A stretch of 46,612 nt of DNA. Origin: Sedimentisphaerales bacterium (lineage in GTDB: Bacteria > Planctomycetota > Phycisphaerae > Sedimentisphaerales > Anaerohalosphaeraceae). The position numbers and the translations under genes were made by a program. Positions 40,730 through 46,612 of this stretch are shown here, one piece after another. Where the stretch lies: positions 1-46,612 of the forward strand of contig JAFGPC010000115.1 of the NCBI GenBank assembly GCA_016926155.1. The letters run 5' to 3'. The first letter of the stretch is position 1, and each line of letters opens with the position of its first letter. The notes below the pieces were generated by a model. It made no database searches. It saw only the letters and a list, made by a program, of their open reading frames with translations, and was not told where the DNA came from.

Positions 40730-40758
40730 ATAATACCGCCCTTATATTGCTCTGTCAA
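40730..40758 (-). promoter_or_regulatory. Near-consensus promoter for the pseudopilin gene
   Basis: On the minus strand a perfect TTGACA (40758-40753), a 17-bp spacer and TATTAT (40735-40730). Transcription would start near 40723, giving a ~380-nt leader. The 40343-40850 gap holds no convincing gene; besides this promoter and the hairpin at 40365-40469 nothing else stands out. Confidence 0.7.
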
Positions 40759-40850
40759 GAGGTAATTCAATTTTTTCCAATATTTCTACGTCAGCCATTT
40801 TCATCCGTTCGTATCTTTCCGCCTCCACATAATCCCAAAGGCACTTTTCT

Positions 40851-41270
40851 CTAAAACTGACGGAAATAATGACGGATATCGGACCGTTCTTTTCGCTTTA
40901 CCCAGTAACTATTGTCTTTCCCAGGAAAACTGCGACAGAGTGGATCTCGTCCGATGATCCGAAAAAAAAGTCCGGCAGGACTTAGAACTAGGTAGTAAAA
41001 CAAGGTAAGAACAAGAAAGCCCAGCATAATACCTATAGGGGCAGTTATCAGGCTCATTCCAACGAATATCCAGCGTCCAATCCCGGGAAAAAATCTACAC
41101 GCCAGTAGAATTCCCAGTCCAAGGATAGGGAAAACAAGACACCATTTCCATTCAATCCCCTTTTGGAAGTGCATCAAAACTGCCAAAATGACAGTCGCCA
41201 CAAGGGATATCCAACTAAATTGCCGAAGGACTTTACTCGAAGGATTCCAGTTGATCTCTACCAATGACAT
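40851..41270 (-). CDS. SxtJ-like small membrane protein
   Basis: 139 residues with three or four hydrophobic segments (about 18-36, 43-60, 68-105) and a basic C-terminal tail. LGFLVLTLFYYLVLSPAGLFFRIIGRDPL is the recognisable SxtJ signature (P-x-G-x-x-x-R-x-x-G-x-D-x-L). SxtJ proteins are usually encoded directly after a NodU/CmcH-type carbamoyltransferase, exactly as here: its ATG is only 3 nt after that gene's stop, so the two are translationally coupled. Function unknown; it may anchor or assist the carbamoyltransferase at the membrane. Confidence 0.85.
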   Translation of the reverse strand: MSLVEINWNPSSKVLRQFSWISLVATVILAVLMHFQKGIEWKWCLVFPILGLGILLACRFFPGIGRWIFVGMSLITAPIGIMLGFLVLTLFYYLVLSPAGLFFRIIGRDPLCRSFPGKDNSYWVKRKERSDIRHYFRQF

Positions 41271-41273
41271 AGG

Positions 41274-43097
41274 TCAATCCAATTCAAATTGGGCTTTATA
41301 TTCATCCACTTCGTGCTGTCTTGCCCGAGACTGCTCCTCTTTATATAAAACATGGTTCTCCATTACTAAAACATCCATATTGGTCGCCATGAAGCACCGG
41401 TAGGCATTCTCAGGGGTACACACAATCGGTTCACCCCGGATGTTAAAGCTTGTATTGATAACAATCGGACAACCTGTTTTCTCATAAAAACAGTTGATCA
41501 ATCTGTGTAATTTAGGATGACGGATCGGATCGACAGTCTGAACTCGAGCGGAGTAGTCTACATGAGTTATGGCCGGGATTTCGCTTCGTTTCGACCTGAG
41601 TTTATTCAGTCCTTCCAATTCCGATGGCATCTCAAGCCGTTTGTCTTCTCGAACCGGCGCGACCAGCAGCATGTAAGGACTATCTTCTTCCTTTCGCATC
41701 TGGAAATACTCATCCACATGTTCCCGTAGCACACATGGGGCAAAAGGACGAAACGATTCTCGAAATTTGATCTTCAGGTTCATCACCGACTGCATTTTTT
41801 CACTACGGGCATCTCCCAGAATACTTCGATTACCCAGGGCCCGAGGACCATATTCCATGCGTCCCTGAAACCATCCAACGACCTTTTCCCCGGCAATCAG
41901 ATCGGCTACCGTATCCAATAATGGATCATCATCCATCCGATGAGACTGGGCGCCCACTGAATCCAGGAATTCCTGTATTTGCTTGTTTGTGTAGGACGGC
42001 CCCAGCAGGGATGCCGTCTGGAAATCACCTCCTACACAATGTCTCACATTACCTAAGAGTTGGTACCAGACAAACAGAGCAGCCCCAAGGGCCCCCCCGG
42101 CATCACCGGCAGCGGGCTGAATCCAGATATTTTCAAACGGACCTTCCCTGAGAATTCGACCGTTGCCGACACAGTTTAAAGCTACTCCTCCCGCCAATAC
42201 CAAGTTTTTCATCCCGGTTTCCTTATGCACATGGCGACAAGCTCGGAGCATGATTTCTTCGGTAACGACCTGAATCGAAGCGGCCAAGTCCATTTCTCGT
42301 TGCGTTATCGGCTCCTCTGGTTCCCGTCGGGGTCCTCCGAATAAATCGGCAAATTTCCGACCTGTCATGGTAAGGCCATGACAATAGGGAAAATAGGCCA
42401 TGTTCAGGCGTATGGAACCGTCTTCTTTGACATCCACCAATTCTTTTCGGATTAAATCAGCATATTTAGATTCACCATACGGGGCAAGCCCCATCAGCTT
42501 ATACTCCCCTGAATTCACCTTGAAACCGGTAAAATAGGTAAAGGCCGAATACAACAAACCCACGGAATGGGGAAAGTGCATTTCATGTGTAACTTCGATC
42601 CGATTTTCTCGCCCGAAGCCATAACTGGCCGTCGCCCATTCGCCCACACCATCCAGGGTTAGAATTGCCGCTTCCTTGAAAGGAGAAGGGAAAAACGCAC
42701 TGGCCGCATGCGATTCGTGATGCTCACAGAATACATACTGGCTCTTATAACCGTGATTCAGGGCTTTGTCCATCTCGCGAGGCAGGTGGAGTTTTTGTTT
42801 TAACCAACCGGGCACTCCTTTCAGGAACTGTTGAAATCCAATCGGAGCATACGCAATCCAGGTTTCCAGAAGGCGTTCAAACTTGACCAGGGGTTTTTCA
42901 TAAAAAGCAACATGATCCAGTTGATCCGCCGATATCTTGCCTTCCCGGAGACAGTAGTCCACAGCATGGGCGGGAAACCGAGCGTCATGTTTGATACGCG
43001 TAAACCGTTCTTCCTGGGCGGCTGCAATAATCCGGCCATCTCGGATCAGTGCTGCGGCACTGTCATGGTAAAACGCGGAAATTCCCAGAATGTTCAT
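41274..43097 (-). CDS. NodU/CmcH-type carbamoyltransferase
   Basis: 607 residues. N-terminal ASKHA-like Kae1 half: MNILGISAFYHDSAAALIRDGRIIAAAQEERFTRIKHD, with metal-binding HHESHAASAFF (about 130-140), LTLDGVGEWATAS, and SGEYKLMGLAPYGES. C-terminal YrdC-like half: NLVLAGGVALNCVGNGRI, QPAAGDAGGALGAAL, then VVGWFQGRMEYGPRALGNRSILGDAR and FAPCVLREHVDEYF. The enzyme makes a carbamoyl-adenylate from carbamoyl phosphate and ATP and transfers the carbamoyl to a hydroxyl group. With SxtJ downstream and an SGNH gene upstream it probably decorates a surface glycan or secondary metabolite. Length normal. Confidence 0.95.
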   Translation of the reverse strand: MNILGISAFYHDSAAALIRDGRIIAAAQEERFTRIKHDARFPAHAVDYCLREGKISADQLDHVAFYEKPLVKFERLLETWIAYAPIGFQQFLKGVPGWLKQKLHLPREMDKALNHGYKSQYVFCEHHESHAASAFFPSPFKEAAILTLDGVGEWATASYGFGRENRIEVTHEMHFPHSVGLLYSAFTYFTGFKVNSGEYKLMGLAPYGESKYADLIRKELVDVKEDGSIRLNMAYFPYCHGLTMTGRKFADLFGGPRREPEEPITQREMDLAASIQVVTEEIMLRACRHVHKETGMKNLVLAGGVALNCVGNGRILREGPFENIWIQPAAGDAGGALGAALFVWYQLLGNVRHCVGGDFQTASLLGPSYTNKQIQEFLDSVGAQSHRMDDDPLLDTVADLIAGEKVVGWFQGRMEYGPRALGNRSILGDARSEKMQSVMNLKIKFRESFRPFAPCVLREHVDEYFQMRKEEDSPYMLLVAPVREDKRLEMPSELEGLNKLRSKRSEIPAITHVDYSARVQTVDPIRHPKLHRLINCFYEKTGCPIVINTSFNIRGEPIVCTPENAYRCFMATNMDVLVMENHVLYKEEQSRARQHEVDEYKAQFELD

Positions 43098-43410
43098 CTC
43101 TGCCTTTCTAAGGGCCTTCGGTTCACAACAGCCATTTTAATGTTACCCTATACTGGTTTTCACCTAAATACATGATTCAATACGAATCGTTAAAATTCTT
43201 CATAATACACTTATCAAAAACAAACAAGAATTAGATTGGGCGTTTTTAAAGCATGTATAGAAAAACAAGCCTGTTTACGAAAGTCAATAGAATCTTCGAT
43301 CCGCAATATACAATATAAACCAACTTGAATTGACAACAGGAATCCATTCGTAATAACATAGACTACCTTTGAGGACGAAATAACAAGACTTATTAAATGG
43401 CTTGAAGACC
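43098..43410. other. AT-rich gap between SGNH and carbamoyltransferase genes
   Basis: No supported gene. On the minus strand a TATTAT (43207-43202) could be the -10 element of a carbamoyltransferase promoter, without a good -35. A 13-codon frame (MAVVNRRPLERQR) ends in an ATGA overlap with the carbamoyltransferase start; it may be chance or a coupling leader. Confidence 0.4.
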
Positions 43411-44469
43411 TTAAGGTTTTTCCGTATGGTTTGATTTCTTCGTTGATTCCAAGATGGCCTCTACTTTCGGTACGATTTGTTCCGCCCAATACGTATTAAA
43501 TGCCCCATTGGGATGTCCATCACCAATTACACAGGATGACTCATCCAATTTTTTTTCACAATCAACATAATCAATTTTGTTTTTTTTCATAAAATTCACA
43601 TAATTAAAATGTTTATCTTCTTTAAACGATAGCTCCCGAAACATAACTACCAGAAAATGTGATTGGTGTTTTTCTACCAGTTGCTTCATTTCAAGTAGAA
43701 GTTGCTGTGTTGTCTCCGGCGCTTGCCGCGTTCGTTGGTACGATTGTAATCTGACCCAATCCTGTTCCAGTAAGGCAATTAAAGCCGAATCCTTACGTCC
43801 CAACCAGGAAGGATACTGTACAGGAGGATGCCGCAATAGTCGGTCCTGTTCCAGAGTGACATAAGGAACCGAAACATGTCCCCTCACACTATTCCGCGAT
43901 AAGCCCCGGAGCCATTTGGCTGCGGCCACGTTCCGCAATTCGTGATGAGTTATAAAACCATAAAGTACAATATCTACATCAGTCCACTCGTGCAATTTCT
44001 GCTCTAAGACTAATAGGGATTGATAGGTTCCATATCCTCCGACACCAAGGTTCATCACTTTTTTGTCCTTGAATCGTTCCTGAATCTTCCAACCGAAAGT
44101 ATCTTCGTCAGATAAAGCCCACCCATATGTCCAGGAGCCTCCAACGAGTACAATTTTTGCGCGTTGATCAAGTTTACCCGATTCGTCCGGTTCCGTTACA
44201 CGTCTGCCCTCAGGTACGACGGTGATATGGATGGAATCAGTTCCAGGGGATGTACAATATGAGAAGAATCCTTCTTTAGACTTCCATCCCAGGACAGCAT
44301 CAGACTCCAGAAGAACGGGTTCTTTAGGATGACCGATTCGACGCCATGGCTGAAAACCGAGAAATCGCAATATACATTCCATGGCGATTAATGATAATCC
44401 AAGGGAAACCAGAAGAACAAAACAGGAAAATAACACTTTTCGTTTTCTGTTTTGAATTATAATAGCCAT
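43411..44469 (-). CDS. Membrane-anchored SGNH/GDSL-type hydrolase-like protein
   Basis: 352 residues with an N-terminal membrane anchor (about 11-30, KVLFSCFVLLVSLGLSLIAM). The SGNH blocks are recognisable: IVLVGGSWTYGWALSDEDTF (block I, nucleophile S112), VMNLGVGGYGTYQS (block II Gly and Asn region), FITHHELRN (block III His/Asn) and VIGDGHPNGAFNTYWAEQI (block V Asp-His). Probably an esterase or O-acyltransferase-like enzyme acting on an exported glycan outside the membrane. Genes of this kind accompany carbamoyltransferase-SxtJ pairs in many bacteria. It is 313 bp upstream of the carbamoyltransferase gene on the same strand. Confidence 0.85.
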   Translation of the reverse strand: MAIIIQNRKRKVLFSCFVLLVSLGLSLIAMECILRFLGFQPWRRIGHPKEPVLLESDAVLGWKSKEGFFSYCTSPGTDSIHITVVPEGRRVTEPDESGKLDQRAKIVLVGGSWTYGWALSDEDTFGWKIQERFKDKKVMNLGVGGYGTYQSLLVLEQKLHEWTDVDIVLYGFITHHELRNVAAAKWLRGLSRNSVRGHVSVPYVTLEQDRLLRHPPVQYPSWLGRKDSALIALLEQDWVRLQSYQRTRQAPETTQQLLLEMKQLVEKHQSHFLVVMFRELSFKEDKHFNYVNFMKKNKIDYVDCEKKLDESSCVIGDGHPNGAFNTYWAEQIVPKVEAILESTKKSNHTEKP

Positions 44470-44656
44470 GGAAAGTCTTTTTTACAGGTTCGGGACGAAC
44501 GTATCGATAGTTTCTTTTAACAAAAGTCAAACGTAAATATGTCAAAATATAGTTTTTTATAAGCCGTTATCAAGTTACTGGAAATAGGTTCCAAAGTCAA
44601 TATAATACCCATTTACAGGAAGTATATAAGCGTTATTTCGTTTGGTTGCGCTGAAC

Positions 44657-45529
44657 ATGAACTGGTCTTTTTTAAATAGTAGAATTATCGAAAATCTGCA
44701 GGCTAAGGTTTCAGTATCGGACAGTGGTTTTTTGTATGGGATCGGGCTGTTTGAGACCATGCGCTGTACTGGCGGGCGGGTTTTTGCCTTGGATGATCAT
44801 CTGGATCGATTACTGGCCAGTGCAACCGTCCTGGAAATCGGCCATCCTTTTGAGAAAGCCTATTTAGCTGAGGCGATCTATAAAACTCTCGAAGCCAATG
44901 AACTTACCGATGCCCGAATCCGCCTGACCCTTTCCGGCGGAGTAATGAATGTATCCAAACCGGAACCGACTCTTCTGATCACGGCAACGAAGCTGGAGCC
45001 GTATCCCCAATCCTTCTATAACAAGGGGGTAAAAGTCATTCTGACCGATTACCGGCAGAATCCGGACGATCCGACGACAGGACACAAGACGACCAATTTT
45101 TTCGCTCGGTTGATGACACTGAACGCCGCCCACAAGAAACGAGCCTCCGAAGCCATTTGGTTCACACCACAGGGGCTCCTCGCCGAAGGCTGCATCAGCA
45201 ATGTATTCCTGGTCAAGGATTCGGTATTGTACACTCCCCGCCTGGAAACGCCGGTCATGCCCGGCATCGCACGTAAACATGCCCTGCAACTGGCTCGGGA
45301 AATGTCCATCGAAACTCGAGAGACGGACCTGACGATTATCCGGCTTTTGGAGGCCGATGAGGTGTTTCTCACGAATGTGATTATGCTGGTTCTTCCCGTG
45401 GTCGCGATTGAGGCCCATACAGTCGGCAACGGCGCTCCCGGATCCATCTCGAAAAAACTGGGATCGGCTTTAAAGAAACAAACCGAAGAATCCTGTCCTG
45501 TCGAAGGAGCGACTGATGAAAGTACATGA
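44657..45529 (+). CDS. Class IV PLP aminotransferase / aminodeoxychorismate lyase-like
   Basis: 290 residues of fold-type IV. DSGFLYGIGLFETMR (the conserved D-x-G-F-x-x-G-x-x-x-F-E-T), LDDHLDRLLASA, and GHKTTNFFARLMTLNAA with the Schiff-base Lys are present. LLAEGCISNVFLV binds the cofactor phosphate and TPVMPGIARKHAL is the usual closing motif. It may be 4-amino-4-deoxychorismate lyase (folate pathway), D-amino-acid or branched-chain aminotransferase; the 290-residue length and C-I-S-N-V-F motif favour the PabC/D-alanine transaminase side. The ATG at 44657 is preferred to an upstream TTG. The 3' end overlaps the next gene by 14 bp. Confidence 0.88.
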   Translation: MNWSFLNSRIIENLQAKVSVSDSGFLYGIGLFETMRCTGGRVFALDDHLDRLLASATVLEIGHPFEKAYLAEAIYKTLEANELTDARIRLTLSGGVMNVSKPEPTLLITATKLEPYPQSFYNKGVKVILTDYRQNPDDPTTGHKTTNFFARLMTLNAAHKKRASEAIWFTPQGLLAEGCISNVFLVKDSVLYTPRLETPVMPGIARKHALQLAREMSIETRETDLTIIRLLEADEVFLTNVIMLVLPVVAIEAHTVGNGAPGSISKKLGSALKKQTEESCPVEGATDEST

Positions 45530-46612
45530 CGTATGCACTGTCGTCGATGAACTTGTACCCCTCAAACTCGCCCAGGACTGGGACAATGTAGGCCTCCTGA
45601 TCGGCCGGGCCGACAAGGATATCAGTACGATTTTAGTCTGTATAGACGTTACCACGGATGTTGTCGCCGAAGCCCGTAAGAAAAAAACGGATATGATACT
45701 GAGTTATCATCCCGTTATCTGGGATGGACTGAAGCGAATTACAGCGGACGGGCCGAGTAAAGCGGTGTATGAGCTGATCCGATCCGGGATTTCGGTGGTT
45801 TCCATTCATACCGCCTTTGACGTTATCACAGGCGGTGTTAACGATCAGCTTGCCGATATGCTGGGTATTGTCGATCCCAGGCCGATCGGCGATTATGTCC
45901 AGTCTCCACAAGGACCGCTTTACAAGCTGACCACTTTCGTGCCGAAAGAGGATGTGAACAGAGTCGCTGAAATGATTTTTGCCGCTGGGGCCGGGCAGAT
46001 CGGTCAATATTCCCATTGTGGTTTCCGCACTGAGGGCACTGGCAGCTTTCTTCCATTGAAAGGGGCCAAACCCACCATCGGTAAAAAGGGGAAGATGGAA
46101 TATGTCGATGAGATTCGGCTGGAATCTATCGTTGCCGCCGACAAAGTACCCGGCGTCATCGCGGCGATGCGAAAAGCTCACCCCTATGAAACGCCCGCCT
46201 TTGATGTATTCCGGCACCATGACCTGGAAGGAAAATGGGGTCTGGGAAGGATGGGCTCACTGGCTAAGCCGACATCAATCCCCAAAATCATCCAGAAGAT
46301 CAAGCAGGTCACAGGGGCCAAAGCCGTCGGGATGGTAGGCTCAACCCGACGAACGGTCAAAACTGCAGCCGTATGTGCGGGAACCTGCGGTAAGATCATT
46401 GACACGGTTATCTCCGCGGGGTGCGACTTATACGTAACGGGCGAGCTGAAGCACCATGTCGCCCTGGCCGCCCAGGAGGCGGGATTGACCTGCATTTGCC
46501 TTTCGCACACGGTTTCGGAGCGATTTGCCTTGAAAAAACTGGTTGGACAGTTGAAAAAACGCCTCAAACCTGTCACAATCTCGCTGAGCAGGGCTGATGC
46601 TGATCCGTTTAC
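45516..46612 (+). CDS. Nif3-like dinuclear metal centre protein, 3' end beyond window
   Basis: About 365 residues are present and the sequence is near its natural C-terminus (SRADADPF). The GTP cyclohydrolase I type 2/NIF3 family (YqfO/YbgI type) forms toroidal hexamers with a dimetal site. Landmarks: LAQDWDNVGLLIG, ILSYHPVIWDGLK, SIHTAFDVITGGVNDQLADMLG, GELKHHVALAAQEAG and CLSHTVSERFALKKL. The normal THHP motif reads SYHP, losing one His ligand; the GHYxxE-like end reads SHTVSE, keeping His and Glu. An inserted PII/CutA-like domain lies at about 130-245 (YKLTTFVPKEDVNRVAEMIFAAGAGQIG ... HPYETPAFDVF), as in YqfO. AAGGAG precedes the ATG. Biological role unresolved. Confidence 0.92.
   Translation, partial: MKVHDVCTVVDELVPLKLAQDWDNVGLLIGRADKDISTILVCIDVTTDVVAEARKKKTDMILSYHPVIWDGLKRITADGPSKAVYELIRSGISVVSIHTAFDVITGGVNDQLADMLGIVDPRPIGDYVQSPQGPLYKLTTFVPKEDVNRVAEMIFAAGAGQIGQYSHCGFRTEGTGSFLPLKGAKPTIGKKGKMEYVDEIRLESIVAADKVPGVIAAMRKAHPYETPAFDVFRHHDLEGKWGLGRMGSLAKPTSIPKIIQKIKQVTGAKAVGMVGSTRRTVKTAAVCAGTCGKIIDTVISAGCDLYVTGELKHHVALAAQEAGLTCICLSHTVSERFALKKLVGQLKKRLKPVTISLSRADADPF

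Noticed and set aside
40741-40900. Minus-strand open frame ending ...YERMKMADVEILEKIELPLDRAI with protein-like composition
   Set aside because: No convincing start with a ribosome-binding site, it overlaps the end of the SxtJ gene out of frame, and its 3' end contains the -35 box of the pseudopilin promoter. It might be a gene remnant but cannot be supported.
1-46612. Prophage, integrative element or defence island
   Set aside because: No integrase, transposase, attachment-site duplication, restriction or toxin-antitoxin genes were recognised; the single WYL regulator alone is not evidence of a defence system.
1-46612. tRNA, rRNA, tmRNA or RNase P RNA genes
   Set aside because: Intergenic regions were read on both strands; no cloverleaf with a TTCGAAT-type T-loop and none of the conserved cores of these RNAs was found.

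Overview
The window looks like a chromosomal segment of a planctomycete, most likely class Phycisphaerae (Sedimentisphaerales-like). The evidence is indirect. There are short dockerin-like tails of the form DxDxDxxVxxxDFAxFAxxWL on several secreted proteins. There are prepilin-type proteins with GFTLIELLVVIAIIAMLLAILMPAL N-termini, a PEP-CTERM protein, and an ECF-type sigma factor with an elaborate zinc-finger anti-sigma protein. A Gram-negative envelope is implied by an LpxR-like lipid A deacylase. No rRNA, tRNA, CRISPR array, insertion sequence or phage gene was seen. Most of the segment is ordinary chromosome carrying accessory secreted-protein and glycan loci.

Layout. 1-10.3 kb: a truncated exported O-methyltransferase, a YhaM-like exoribonuclease, GTP-dependent PEP carboxykinase, a 1-kb gene-free stretch packed with two families of palindromic repeats, a DUF1015 + class V aminotransferase pair, a B12-binding radical SAM protein, and an ApbE lipoprotein. 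10.4-18 kb: an ECF-like sigma factor translationally coupled to a membrane anti-sigma protein with four zinc-finger modules. This pair faces a leftward block of a pseudopilin-like protein, a WYL regulator, a secreted C39-peptidase-like protein with an internal double-glycine-type site and a Cys-rich tail, and a secreted dockerin-containing protein. 18-23.2 kb: a strong promoter and structured leader drive a secreted beta-sandwich/dockerin protein and a PEP-CTERM protein, followed by a LamG/dockerin/GHL10 glycosidase-like protein. 23.2-32.6 kb is mostly housekeeping: a dicarboxylate symporter, a smpB-DUF1844-trpC-TSUP operon, a zinc-ribbon/CD225/DUF2752 membrane trio, lpxR, and guaB-guaA. 32.8-44.5 kb: a surface-glycan locus (methyltransferase, sulfotransferase, two paralogous GT4 enzymes, a sugar-nucleotide epimerase, a GT2 enzyme), a pseudopilin with a long structured leader, and an SGNH / carbamoyltransferase / SxtJ trio. 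44.6 kb to the end: a class IV PLP enzyme overlapping a Nif3-family gene that runs off the window.

The most unusual items are three. The secreted protein at 14835-16535 has a C39-like protease fold followed by a sequence matching the double-glycine leader consensus, then an eight-cysteine tail. The anti-sigma protein carries four tandem HxxxCxxC modules. The pseudopilin leader is closed by a perfect 13-bp stem downstream of a near-consensus promoter. All functional statements come from reading the sequence; no database search was made.
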